Below are positions 36,111 through 44,569 of a stretch of 64,000 nucleotides of DNA, piece by piece. How positions within the stretch are numbered: position 1 is the stretch's first letter; each line of letters opens with the position of its first letter. Under the pieces are notes generated by a model, which was not told the DNA's origin, ran no database searches, and saw only the letters and a list, made by a program, of their open reading frames with translations. The position numbers and the translations under genes are program-made. The stretch is taken from assembly GCA_964631565.1 (NCBI GenBank), contig CAZVYJ010000010.1, positions 1 to 64,000 of the forward strand, read 5' to 3'. Origin of the DNA: CAZVYJ01 sp964631565 (GTDB lineage Bacteria; Planctomycetota; Phycisphaerae; SM23-33).

Positions 36111-36955
36111 CCGCCGCGCAGGCTCTGGCGATATTTGCGCGGAGTCCGGCCTACAACATGGCGAAATGAAGTGTAAAACTGCGTGATGGAATTGAATCCG
36201 CTGTCCATCGCTATCGTGAGAATCTTGCTCTTCGTCGTGGCGAGCAGTCTCTGCGCATGAGATATGCGGTGCCGGATGATGCACTGCTGAATCGTCGTGC
36301 CGCTCATCTTCTTGAACAGCCGCATCGCGTAGACCGGGTGCAGCCCGACCGCCTCGGCCACGTCGTCCACGGTAAGCGGCTCGCGATACCGCTCAGCAAG
36401 GAGAGTGACCATCTGCTCATACTTGCTCCACTTGTCGGCTGGGTCGGAGGCGTCATTATCGTTTCCCAGACCCAGTTTGTCCGCATGCTCCGTCGCCATC
36501 CTTCGCAGACGGGCTTCAACCTCCAGCAGCAGTATCCTGCGGGCCTCCTCGCCGCCATCCATCAGTTTCACCCAGTGCTGCATGAGCTGGATATCCGAAC
36601 ACGGGCTTTTTTGCGGGCTATCCACGATTACCTCGCCATGCAGGATAGCCTCAACAAACTGTGGCGGCAGGTGCCAGTTCAAGAACCACGCAAGGGGAAT
36701 AAACATCGATATGACGGCATGGCCGGGGTCCACCTGCACCGGGCCGTGAGGCTTGTTGGCCCAGAAAACTATAAGCCGGTCGGGAACCACGCGGAACCTG
36801 TGACGCCCGATGACGGCCAGCTGGCCGCCCTTTACGGCGATGCCGATTTCTATTTCGTTGTGGCTGTGGAGATTAGAGAATGGCTTGAGTTTCTCTGAAA
36901 CTATCGAAAACCCCATCTCTATCTGGTCAACCCCGTAGGATTCGGCAGTCTTCAT
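36107..36955 (-). CDS. AraC-family transcriptional regulator with a cupin sensor domain
   Basis: The 282-residue protein has an N-terminal cupin-like sugar-sensing domain (HSHNEIEIGIAVKGG, 30-44; PHGPVQVDPGH) and a C-terminal double helix-turn-helix (about 180-280; DDVAEAVGLHPVYAMRLFKKMSG and LTIAMDSGFNSITQFYTSFRHVVGRTPRKYR). MelR-like regulators with this layout control alpha-galactoside genes, and the GH36 gene is its immediate neighbour. The divergent upstream region has three related half-sites. Confidence 0.9.
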   Translation of the reverse strand: MKTAESYGVDQIEMGFSIVSEKLKPFSNLHSHNEIEIGIAVKGGQLAVIGRHRFRVVPDRLIVFWANKPHGPVQVDPGHAVISMFIPLAWFLNWHLPPQFVEAILHGEVIVDSPQKSPCSDIQLMQHWVKLMDGGEEARRILLLEVEARLRRMATEHADKLGLGNDNDASDPADKWSKYEQMVTLLAERYREPLTVDDVAEAVGLHPVYAMRLFKKMSGTTIQQCIIRHRISHAQRLLATTKSKILTIAMDSGFNSITQFYTSFRHVVGRTPRKYRQSLRGG

Positions 36956-36962
36956 GGCTGGT

Positions 36963-37022
36963 TAGTATCCCGAATAAAACCGCATAGTATACCGAAAGAC
37001 ATACGCTAATACATATACTATG
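36963..37022. promoter_or_regulatory. Array of three AraC-type half-sites between the regulator and the PEP-CTERM gene
   Basis: TAGTATCCCGAA (36963-36974) and TAGTATACCGAA (36985-36996) are direct repeats 22 bases apart. CATAGTATA (36983-36991) has a perfect inverted copy, TATACTATG (37014-37022). The last contains TATACT, a good -10 for the rightward gene. The spacing of two helical turns is typical of AraC-family binding. Confidence 0.5.
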
Positions 37023-37137
37023 ATGGCATTGAAAATGCAATAGCCGGGCAAGCGGGTTATCGGACCTCTCCGGCTGAAAGAGGGATTACAACTGTCAAGT
37101 TTGCTGCAGGCAATTCAAAACAGAAAAGGAGAATAAA

Positions 37138-37773
37138 ATGAAAATGAGGGCAGTACTATCAGCGGCCGTGCCAGTCGTGCTAATTCTGGCCGCTAGTCCA
37201 TCGATTGCATCCGCCGACGTGCTGTGGACCGCAGATTCCGGCACTATAGGCACGGCATGGGGCAGCTGGGGAGGATATAACTTCGGCAGTTTCTTCACTG
37301 TCGGCGATTCCCCCCTTTCCGTTACGGCGCTGGCTTATGCCGATGTCGATGGCAACGGCCTGACTGACAGCCATCAGGTCGGCATATGGGATATGGACCA
37401 AAATCTGCTTGGTTCAGTGGTTATCCCGTCCGGGACGAGTGCGACTCTGGACGATAATAACTGGCGATGGGTGACGCTTGACACCCCCATTGCGCTTGAC
37501 GCCAACACGCAGTATGTGCTGTCCGGCCACACCGTCACAGGATCAGACGCCTTCAGGTACGGCGCTACGAGCAATATAGGCGATGGAATAGCCTCGCTCA
37601 ACAAACGCGACCAGTACGCATCGGGCGATTTCGTATTCCCAGCCGCACAAGGCACAATGCCGGGCGAAGGCTGGTTCATAACCAACATGGCCTACGACAT
37701 AGTTCCGGAACCGGCGACGATGGCCCTTCTCGGACTCGGCGGATTAGGCGTACTCATCCGTCGCAGAAAATAA
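37138..37773 (+). CDS. PEP-CTERM exported protein
   Basis: The 211-residue protein has a signal peptide (about 1-26, cleaved after ASA) and a single beta-sandwich with aromatic residues and the phrases QVGIWDMDQNLLG and ANTQYVLSG, similar to extracellular domains that coat cells or bind glycans. The C-terminal sorting signal starts at PEPATMALLGLGG (about 190-202) and ends in RRRK. PEP-CTERM proteins are cleaved by an exosortase and often linked to exopolysaccharide. AGGAG precedes the ATG. It is divergent from the AraC regulator and followed by a strong terminator. Confidence 0.9.
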   Translation: MKMRAVLSAAVPVVLILAASPSIASADVLWTADSGTIGTAWGSWGGYNFGSFFTVGDSPLSVTALAYADVDGNGLTDSHQVGIWDMDQNLLGSVVIPSGTSATLDDNNWRWVTLDTPIALDANTQYVLSGHTVTGSDAFRYGATSNIGDGIASLNKRDQYASGDFVFPAAQGTMPGEGWFITNMAYDIVPEPATMALLGLGGLGVLIRRRK

Positions 37774-37808
37774 GATTCTCGTACTTAAGGACTGGTTCCT
37801 CCGGACGC

Positions 37809-37842
37809 ACAGCCGGCTCCATAAGGGCCGGCTGTTTTTTTT
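37809..37842 (+). terminator. Rho-independent terminator of the PEP-CTERM gene
   Basis: ACAGCCGGC (37809-37817) pairs with GCCGGCTGT (37827-37835) over 9 bases with a 9-base loop, followed by eight T (37835-37842). It lies 36 bases after the stop codon. Confidence 0.85.
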
Positions 37843-37955
37843 CGCCATTTCCGACAAAGCGGGCACGAAATATTCTCATTCGCAACTTCGGCTGATATTG
37901 ATTAACCTATGGCCCTGGTGTTCGTTTTCATGTCCCGTTAAGGCAGGCCTCCGCA

Positions 37956-39158
37956 ATGAATATAGTGCTGCTGGGCAACAAGCTGTCGCTTTACAGCGGT
38001 CATTCCCGCCCGGCGTGGCGGATTGCGCGCCACGTTCAGCAGCTTGGCCACTCGGCGCAGATCGTAAGCAGCGAGATAAGCGATGCCGGCACCGCCCATC
38101 ACGATGCGATGATCGACAGCGAAGGCTATCACGACCTCCGGCGGGACCACATCGGCTTTCCGATCAGTGAGCTGCGTGCGGGCGACAGGAATCTCCGCCG
38201 CAGACTCGAGCCTGTTCTGCAGCGGGCCGACATCGTGCATTTCTTCGACATGCGTGCGCTGCTGGCAGTCAGCAGGATGTTCGGCGGGCGGATTCCGGGC
38301 AAAACGGTACTCCACCAGGTTTCGCGGCCCAACGTTTCGCTGCGGGAAATCTGCCGCGCCGGCGCAGGCGGCGCAATAAGCGCACTGACCCGCGGGACCG
38401 ATACGGCAAGCCTGCTTGCGCCGCGATGGTTCGTCGGACGGATATGCAGGCTCGCCGACGCCGTCTCATGCACGTCGCCGCTGCTTGCCAAGCTGATGGC
38501 GGAAAAGTACGGCCTGGACGGGAATCGCATTCACGTGGTCCCGCCCGGCGTCGATATGCCGAACGGCGTCGAGGAGCAGCCTGCGGACAGGCCTGATTTC
38601 ATTTACTTCGGCTGGGCGGGCGCGCATCGCGGCACGCTCGACGCTGCCGAGGCGTTCGCGAGATTCCTTCATCGCCCGCAGCGACGCGACGCGAAATGCC
38701 TCGTCGCGACGTTTCGCCGGATGCGAGGGCTGGGCGAGGAATTTTTCACGCTGCGTGCGTTGAAACGCTACGAAAGCCGCGGCGTGAAGTGCGGCGGCTT
38801 CATTCCTCACATACGAACTCTGCTGAACGGCGCCCGCGCCGCTGTGCTGCCATTCCGCACGCGGTTTGGCTATGCCCTGCCGCCGCTGGTCGCCCTGGAG
38901 GCGATGGCCGCTGGAACGCCGGTCATCTCGACCAATCTCGATTACATCCGTGAGTTCATCCGCGACGGCGAAAACGGGCTGCTCGTGGCGCCCGGCGACA
39001 TAAACGCAATCGTCGGATGCATGGAGCGGCTGTGGTCGGACGATGATTTACACGGGCGATTGTCAGCCTCAGCGAAGCGGACAGTGCGGGAAAATTTCAC
39101 GACAGAGCGTTTTCTCGCCGGCATCATGGAGTTGTACCAGAAAATCGCAGAGTGCTAA
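37956..39158 (+). CDS. GT4-family glycosyltransferase
   Basis: The 400-residue protein has a GT-B fold. The N-terminal domain starts MNIVLLGNKL. The C-terminal nucleotide-sugar domain has DFIYFGWAGAHRG, a conserved basic loop, and PPLVALEAMAAGTPVISTN with the GT4 glutamate-rich donor site, then NGLLVAPGD. It probably builds a cell-surface glycan or lipid-linked saccharide. The acceptor is unknown. It ends 14 bases from the convergent ArnT-like gene. Confidence 0.85.
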   Translation: MNIVLLGNKLSLYSGHSRPAWRIARHVQQLGHSAQIVSSEISDAGTAHHDAMIDSEGYHDLRRDHIGFPISELRAGDRNLRRRLEPVLQRADIVHFFDMRALLAVSRMFGGRIPGKTVLHQVSRPNVSLREICRAGAGGAISALTRGTDTASLLAPRWFVGRICRLADAVSCTSPLLAKLMAEKYGLDGNRIHVVPPGVDMPNGVEEQPADRPDFIYFGWAGAHRGTLDAAEAFARFLHRPQRRDAKCLVATFRRMRGLGEEFFTLRALKRYESRGVKCGGFIPHIRTLLNGARAAVLPFRTRFGYALPPLVALEAMAAGTPVISTNLDYIREFIRDGENGLLVAPGDINAIVGCMERLWSDDDLHGRLSASAKRTVRENFTTERFLAGIMELYQKIAEC

Positions 39159-39172
39159 TCGGCGGCTTGCGG

Positions 39173-40819
39173 CTACGGCTGCGACGGCTGCGAAAACAGC
39201 CTGCGGGCGTCAACCGCGTACACGAACTTGCCTTCCCGCTCTGCGGAGGCTATCAGGACGTCGACGGGCAGTTTATTGGCGGAAGCTGATTCGTAAATCC
39301 AGCGGCACCACGCAGCGCCTTGGCGAACCACAATGACATCGGCATCGGCGGCATCAACGAGGTGCTGCAGGTCCGACTGTTCAAGTTCGAAACCATCAAT
39401 CGTCATCGCCCTTATCTGCAGCATCCGGCCTCGAGCGTAATACGGAACCTCCGGCGTGTCAGACACTATTATCAATCCCTCGCCGCGAGCAGCGAGCAGC
39501 ATATCGCCCAGGCGCTTAAGTTCGGCATGTCGCGAGCCCTGATTGCTGCCGAACAGCGACAGGCACGCCATGCCGGCCAATATGGCCATCATCGCTGGTA
39601 TCCGCAGCAGCATCAGCCCGCCAAGCCTGCGGCCGTATTTTCTCCGCAGCCAGTCCACAAACTCTATCGCTCCCAGTCCGGCCCACACCTGCATCAGCGT
39701 CGAAACCATTACGACGTATCGGCGGTCCATCTTCACGGTCGAAGCTATGGCCAGCTGCAGCACAATAACAGCGCCGATAAGCAGGTTCCGCGTGCGTGGT
39801 TTGGCCCCGCGCCGGCAGAAAACAAGGGCCGCCAGTAAAAACAGCCACGTCTGTATCCCCACCACCCACAGCAGCGTTTCCTGCGCTTCGTCAATCTGCT
39901 CCCGGATATCTTTGGTCATGCTGCGGCTGTATTCAGCCTCGCCAAGCCGGGTCAGGTCGCTCGGCGGCAGGATTATCTCGTTCGGCTGGGCGTACCATGC
40001 CGATTGTGATTTTACCGTCAGTCCTGGAACGCGATGCAGCTGGCGGACGTCGAGCACGCAGTAGCCGGTTTGCTGCTTCATGTACACCAGCCGCGGCATC
40101 CACAACGCGAAAACGACCACCAGTACAAGCAGAACGTGGACAATCGTCCTGACCGTCCGCCGCCCCGCATGCCGCAGGCTTACAGCTATGATGGTCACAA
40201 TCGCGACAAACGGAACGTATATACCCTCGGGTCGCGTCAGGGCCGCCAGTGCAGCAGCCGAGCCGGCCGCTATGGCGAACATCACCGACGGCCGGCGCCA
40301 GTAATACATCAGCATCAGAACCACCAGCGCGACGAAGAGCGAATACATCATTTCCGGCCCGACCGCAGCCCCAAAACGGACCAGCCATTGATTGCCGGCA
40401 GCCAGCGCTGCGGCGAGAACGGCCGACCGCAGGCCGCCAAGCTCGCGGGCGATACAGAACACGCAGACAACCAGCAGAAGCAGGCAGACGGCGCTGGTAA
40501 ACCTCGCAGACAATTCGATCGGGCAGTCTGCAAAGGCCGACAGCGCCTTGTGCATGTACGCGACGGTTGTGGGATACAGCGGTGGAATCATGGGGCTTTG
40601 GCCGCCGGTGGTATCGCCTGCGGCTATCCGCTCGGCCAGCGGCAGGTAAAATCCCGTCGCGTCCCGCGTGGCGATGCGGGCGAAGCAAATCTGTTTCGTG
40701 ACCAGCCCGGCCGCCAGCAGCACCGCCGCCGCAAGGCATAAAGCAGCCGTGCGACGTGACATGGTCAGCGGTTTGTCGAGCGGCGATACAGATGCGGTAT
40801 GGTCGGGTGTCTGGGTCAT
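39173..40819 (-). CDS. GT39/ArnT-like polyprenyl-phosphate glycosyltransferase
   Basis: The 548-residue protein is membrane-embedded, with about 10-12 helices. The first loop contains RDATGFYLPLAERIAAGD; the acidic D and E there are typical of the PMT/ArnT/DUF2723 group. LTRPEGIYVPF is a second conserved loop. A C-terminal soluble domain (about 420-548) is present. It transfers a sugar from a lipid carrier outside the cytoplasmic membrane. Together with the convergent GT4 gene it suggests surface-glycan assembly. Confidence 0.8.
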   Translation of the reverse strand: MTQTPDHTASVSPLDKPLTMSRRTAALCLAAAVLLAAGLVTKQICFARIATRDATGFYLPLAERIAAGDTTGGQSPMIPPLYPTTVAYMHKALSAFADCPIELSARFTSAVCLLLLVVCVFCIARELGGLRSAVLAAALAAGNQWLVRFGAAVGPEMMYSLFVALVVLMLMYYWRRPSVMFAIAAGSAAALAALTRPEGIYVPFVAIVTIIAVSLRHAGRRTVRTIVHVLLVLVVVFALWMPRLVYMKQQTGYCVLDVRQLHRVPGLTVKSQSAWYAQPNEIILPPSDLTRLGEAEYSRSMTKDIREQIDEAQETLLWVVGIQTWLFLLAALVFCRRGAKPRTRNLLIGAVIVLQLAIASTVKMDRRYVVMVSTLMQVWAGLGAIEFVDWLRRKYGRRLGGLMLLRIPAMMAILAGMACLSLFGSNQGSRHAELKRLGDMLLAARGEGLIIVSDTPEVPYYARGRMLQIRAMTIDGFELEQSDLQHLVDAADADVIVVRQGAAWCRWIYESASANKLPVDVLIASAEREGKFVYAVDARRLFSQPSQP

Positions 40820-41004
40820 TTCTGGATCGTTTCAAATCACTGTCTTAAAACGCCGACAAAAATAGCCCGAATAATTGGCGGCGTCAACCGGAAGAAAATG
40901 CTCCTCTACGCCGTCGGCCAAAGTTTTCCGTTATCAGCTTTATTTAACCCGGCCGACGAGAAACATGGAGTCCGCGATTCGTACCTGAATACGCGTGTTG
41001 ATTC

Positions 41005-41033
41005 TTGACCACAGACTCATAACGGAATAGATT
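41005..41033 (+). promoter_or_regulatory. tRNA-Arg promoter
   Basis: TTGACC (41005-41010), 17 bases, TAGATT (41028-41033), 11 bases before the mature tRNA. Confidence 0.6.
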
Positions 41034-41044
41034 CTGTTAACCAT

Positions 41045-41118
41045 GCGCCCGTAGCTCAGCTGGATAGAGCAGCGGTCTTCTAAACCGCAGGTCACAGGTT
41101 CGAATCCTGTCGGGCGTA
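41045..41118 (+). tRNA. tRNA-Arg, anticodon TCT (reads AGA)
   Basis: The cloverleaf is complete: acceptor GCGCCCG with CGGGCGT (a G-U pair at 1:72), D-arm with AGCTC and GAGC, anticodon stem GCGGT/ACCGC with loop CTTCTAA (anticodon TCT at 41079-41081), and T-arm ACAGG-TTCGAAT-CCTGT. CCA is not encoded. It is preceded by a good promoter. The sequence right after it is a mosaic of short-period repeats. Confidence 0.95.
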
Positions 41119-41123
41119 TTTTT

Positions 41124-41455
41124 GCCTATTCCCTGTTGCCTATTGCCTGCCGCCTGTAATCGTATCCCGGAACACGGAACCGGTATCCCGGTTCAAGGTT
41201 CCATGTTCTCGGATCAAGGATCAAGGATTTCTTACCGGGTTCCAGGTTCCGCAATACGCGTTACGACTTCTTTTGCGCCCGAAACATCATCCCTGTTTTT
41301 GGCATCGACCGCCAAAATCTCAAAAAAATTTCGCAGGGATTAACGCGGATAAACACAGATGAGAAAATCATGTAATCCTTTTAATCCGTGTAATCTGTGC
41401 ACTCTTCGTTTTTCCCTGTTCCCTGCTGCCTGTTGCCTGCTCCCTGTTTTCCGGC
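41124..41455. repeat. Mosaic of heptamer- and nonamer-period repeats after tRNA-Arg
   Basis: Several arrays lie side by side. CCTGTTG, CCTATTG and CCTGCCG units (41128-41156). A mixed GGAACAC, GGAACCG, GGTTCAA, GGTTCCA, GGATCAA, GGATCAA series (41166-41250). A nonamer family in both orientations: GGATTAACG, CGGATAAAC on one side, and TGTAATCCT, TTTAATCCG, TGTAATCTG on the other (41336-41403). Then TTCCCTG, TTCCCTG, CTGCCTG, TTGCCTG, CTCCCTG (41411-41445). No gene is supported in this stretch; a frame through it merely translates the repeats. Confidence 0.75.
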
Positions 41456-41562
41456 ATTGTTTGCGCGCGAAAACGGCGTCGGGGCCTGTAAGTATGGAGC
41501 GGTTCGACTCCGCTCACCGTAAAGCGCTATGCGCGCCTGAAACGATACGAAAGGAAAACGAC

Positions 41563-41985
41563 ATGCCCCGATACCAGGAACTGCTCGCACTCATCAGAAG
41601 CGGAAAATCACCGAAGGAAATCATGAAAGCCATGCCCATCCCGCCAAGCAGAATGCGGCGGCTGAAGTCGTCGCTGAAAATCGAACGTGAGCTTACCGGC
41701 CTGGTCGTTTCGCACTGCACGGTCACGCAGGTGCACGATGTCTTCAAACGGTTCGTTGAACTCATGGAGGATGAAAACCCGGAGACGGCCCGCAAGGTCT
41801 GCCTCGCGCTGATAAACGAGGGACTTCAGAGCAGCCGCATCTCGATATCACAGGACGACTCGCCGGATACACAGCAGCAGCCCAGACTCAAGCCGTGGAC
41901 GCTGCTGAAACCGGCAACCGCGCCGCCATCGAGCATAGGAATTATGCCGAAACAGAACACGCAAACCGGCCCTTCTGAAGCATAA
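41563..41985 (+). CDS. Small HTH-like protein, possibly phage-derived (terminase-small-subunit-like)
   Basis: This 140-residue protein begins MPRYQELLALIRSGKSPKEIMKAM, and PPSRMRRLKSSL looks like the recognition helix of a short helix-turn-helix. A helical segment ending ENPETARKVCLALINEGLQ and a disordered proline/glutamine-rich tail follow. The ATG at 41563 is supported by AAAGGA 7 bases upstream; the in-frame extension to 41359 is repeat-derived. The HTH plus helical body resembles small terminase or DNA-packaging subunits, but similarity is weak. It sits 6.8 kb before the phage-like cluster, separated by housekeeping genes. Confidence 0.5.
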   Translation: MPRYQELLALIRSGKSPKEIMKAMPIPPSRMRRLKSSLKIERELTGLVVSHCTVTQVHDVFKRFVELMEDENPETARKVCLALINEGLQSSRISISQDDSPDTQQQPRLKPWTLLKPATAPPSSIGIMPKQNTQTGPSEA

Positions 41986-42151
41986 GTGATTACATGGTAA
42001 ATATTTGTGTCAAAATTTTTGGGCACAATCGGGAATATCCCGGCATGGCCGGCGCCGAATGTTCGCGAAAGAAAACAGTTGGCGACGGCTGTTTACAGGC
42101 GGTTTTGCCGCGCCGCAGCCGGCGAGTTTCTGCGCTGCCCGGTCGTGGTTT

Positions 42152-43174
42152 TTATTCCGAGCGCAGCGGTCGGCTCATCAGCCCAAGAATCGCATCCCTG
42201 GGCGAGACGCCTTCAAACAGCACTTTGTGGACGGCCTGGGTTATCGGCATTTCGACGCCTTTGTTGGCGGCCATCGCGAGTATGCTGACTGTGCTGTCGA
42301 CGCCCTCGACGACCGATTCAGTCAGGGCCAGCGCCTGCTCGACAGTCATACCCTTGCCGACAGCCTCGCCGAAGGACCTGTTCCGGCCGACCGGCGATAT
42401 GCACGTGGTAACCAGGTCGCCCATGCCGGCCAGCCCGACGAATGTGTCGCTCTGTGCGTTGAAGGCGGCGCCCAGCCGCGCGATTTCCACAAGCCCGCGC
42501 GTCAGCAGAGCGGCCTTGGCGTTGTCTCCCATTCCAAGCCCGTCGAGCACGCCGGCGGCTATGGCGATTACGTTCTTGCTGGCGGCGGCGATTTCCGTGC
42601 CGACAAGGTCCGTGTTCGTATACACGCGGAAATACGGCCGGCCGAACAGCTTCTGCACGTGCTTCGACAGTTTCGCATCGGCGGATGCGACGGTTACGGT
42701 GGCGGGCAGGCGACGGGCCACTTCCGGCGCGATGCACGGCCCGGAAAGCGCCGCAACCGGACGCGGCGAATCGGGCGAGCCGTCAAGCACGTCGCGCACC
42801 ACCTGCGTGGCGCGAAGCAGCGTGCCCTTCTCTATGCCCTTGGCGACAGAGACAATCGGCAGCCCGGCCGGGCAGAAATCCTTGAGCTTCCGCCACCACC
42901 AGCGGATGTACTGCACCGGGACGGCCTCGACGGCAAGGTCCGCATCGGCCAGCGCCCTAGAGGCGTCGGCGGTTACTTCCACGCTGTCCGGCAACTTGAA
43001 GCCGGGCAGAAAACGTTTATTCTCCCTGGTGGCAGCCAGCGTTTCGGCCGCATCCTTAAAGGCGGACCACAGCCTGACCCGATGGCCGTTTTCGGCGAGA
43101 ATCACCGCACAAACGGTAGCCATCGCCCCGTCGCCTATGATGGATATCTTTTCAAACATTTCCGACATTGGCAT
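42152..43174 (-). CDS. gpsA: Glycerol-3-phosphate dehydrogenase [NAD(P)+]
   Basis: GpsA makes sn-glycerol 3-phosphate for phospholipids from dihydroxyacetone phosphate. The 340-residue protein contains SVAKGIE, ALSGPCIAPEVA and the catalytic lysine in AASKNVIAIAAG, then GDLVTTC and GRNRSFG. The N-terminal nucleotide-binding motif reads GDGAMAT (14-20) instead of the usual GxGxWG, a divergent form. In-frame ATGs at 43168 and 43159 are alternative starts. It is divergent from the M16 peptidase pair. Confidence 0.92.
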   Translation of the reverse strand: MPMSEMFEKISIIGDGAMATVCAVILAENGHRVRLWSAFKDAAETLAATRENKRFLPGFKLPDSVEVTADASRALADADLAVEAVPVQYIRWWWRKLKDFCPAGLPIVSVAKGIEKGTLLRATQVVRDVLDGSPDSPRPVAALSGPCIAPEVARRLPATVTVASADAKLSKHVQKLFGRPYFRVYTNTDLVGTEIAAASKNVIAIAAGVLDGLGMGDNAKAALLTRGLVEIARLGAAFNAQSDTFVGLAGMGDLVTTCISPVGRNRSFGEAVGKGMTVEQALALTESVVEGVDSTVSILAMAANKGVEMPITQAVHKVLFEGVSPRDAILGLMSRPLRSE

Positions 43175-43310
43175 AAACCTAGCGTCCGAAGCGGCGATTG
43201 TCCAGCAAGTTGCCGAATGGAAGCGACAAAGTCCCAGTTTTGGGTTTTCCCGAAGGTCGCAGGTAACTAGAATGCCTGCACAATCTAAATCCTTTGTCAG
43301 AGGAGACTAC

Positions 43311-44555
43311 GTGCCAGAGAAATTTTTCATAAAAGAGCTTCCCAACGGCATTACGCTGCTCGGCCAGCACATGCAGGATGTTTCATCCGCGGCGATGACG
43401 TTTCTCATCCCTGCCGGCGCCGCCTACGACCCGGCCGACGCCGCAGGCGGCTCGGCAATTGCGACAGAATGGTGCACTCGCGGCGCCGGCGACCGCAATA
43501 CGCGGCAACTCCATGACGCACTCGACTCGCTGGGCTGTCAGCACAGTGAAAGCACGCAGAGCGAACACGTACAGTTTTCCACGGCGCAGCTCGGGCGGAA
43601 TCTCGGAGAAGTGCTGGAAATATACGCCGACATCATCCTCAGGCCGAGAGTCGAAGACGAAACATTCGAACCCTGCCGCCAGCTCATCATGCAGGACCTT
43701 GCATCGCTTGAAGATGAGCCTGCAAGAAAATGCTCCGTGATGCTGAAAGAGCGGTTCTACCCCTCCCCGCTTGGCCGATGCATATACGGCAGCAAAGACA
43801 CGCTCGCCGCCGTTACGGCTTCAGGCGTGCGGAAGTTCATCAAGAGAAGGTTTTCACCAGACGGAACGATCATCGCCGTCGCCGGCAATATCGACTGGGA
43901 CGTTTTCTGCGGCTCGGCTGAGCGGCTGTTCGGCGGCTGGACTTCGCCGAATTCTCCGCCCATATCGACAAGGCCGCCCGCCGGAGGCGTCACGCACATA
44001 CACAAGGATTCGGCGCAGGTGCATCTGTGCCTCGCACACAAATCGGCGACTGTAGACAGCGAACACTACTATGCCGCGAGAATATCCGAGACGATCCTAT
44101 CCGGCGGCATGAGCGGTCGGCTGTTTACGGAAGTCCGCGAAAAGCGCGGCCTGGTCTACAGCGTTTCGAGCCGCTACAACAGCCTCAAGGATTACGCCGG
44201 CATGTTCACTTACGCCGGCACGACGCCGGAGAAGGCGCAGGAAACTTTCAACGTCGTCCTTCAGGAGCTGCGCCGCCTCGCCGACGGCGTAACAGACGAT
44301 GAACTGGCAAGGGCCAAAACACAGCTCAAAAGCGCGATGGTAATGCAGGGCGAATCCACATCGGCAAGGGCTAGTGCGCTGGTCGGCGACTGGTACCACC
44401 TGCATCGCCTGCGCAGCCTTGACGAGTTGTCGGCAGCCGTCGACAGCGTGACTGCCGGCGATGTCACGGAGTATCTACGCCACTACCCCGTCGAGAATCC
44501 GACTGTGCTCTATATCGGCCCGGAACCAATTGATACGACATCTGCAGAGAAGTAA
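43311..44555 (+). CDS. M16-family peptidase homologue, catalytically inactive partner
   Basis: The 414-residue protein has the M16 two-domain fold (EVREKRGLVYSVSSRYNS near the C-terminal half, a typical M16 R/Y stretch). Where active members have the zinc motif HxxEH it reads SAIATEWCTRG, so it cannot bind zinc in the usual way. Such proteins form heterodimers with an active M16 subunit, as in mitochondrial processing peptidase. The GTG at 43311 is chosen because AGGAG lies 5 bases before it; the long upstream frame is antisense to gpsA. The active subunit starts 14 bases downstream. Confidence 0.85.
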   Translation: MPEKFFIKELPNGITLLGQHMQDVSSAAMTFLIPAGAAYDPADAAGGSAIATEWCTRGAGDRNTRQLHDALDSLGCQHSESTQSEHVQFSTAQLGRNLGEVLEIYADIILRPRVEDETFEPCRQLIMQDLASLEDEPARKCSVMLKERFYPSPLGRCIYGSKDTLAAVTASGVRKFIKRRFSPDGTIIAVAGNIDWDVFCGSAERLFGGWTSPNSPPISTRPPAGGVTHIHKDSAQVHLCLAHKSATVDSEHYYAARISETILSGGMSGRLFTEVREKRGLVYSVSSRYNSLKDYAGMFTYAGTTPEKAQETFNVVLQELRRLADGVTDDELARAKTQLKSAMVMQGESTSARASALVGDWYHLHRLRSLDELSAAVDSVTAGDVTEYLRHYPVENPTVLYIGPEPIDTTSAEK

Positions 44556-44569
44556 GCAGGATACAGGAC

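Noticed and set aside
41359..41562. Upstream extension of the HTH-like gene
   Set aside because: It only translates the repeat arrays, and a good ribosome site lies before 41563.
41994..43310. Long N-terminal extension of the inactive M16 gene
   Set aside because: This part is antisense to gpsA, whose motifs are intact. AGGAG before the GTG at 43311 marks the real start.
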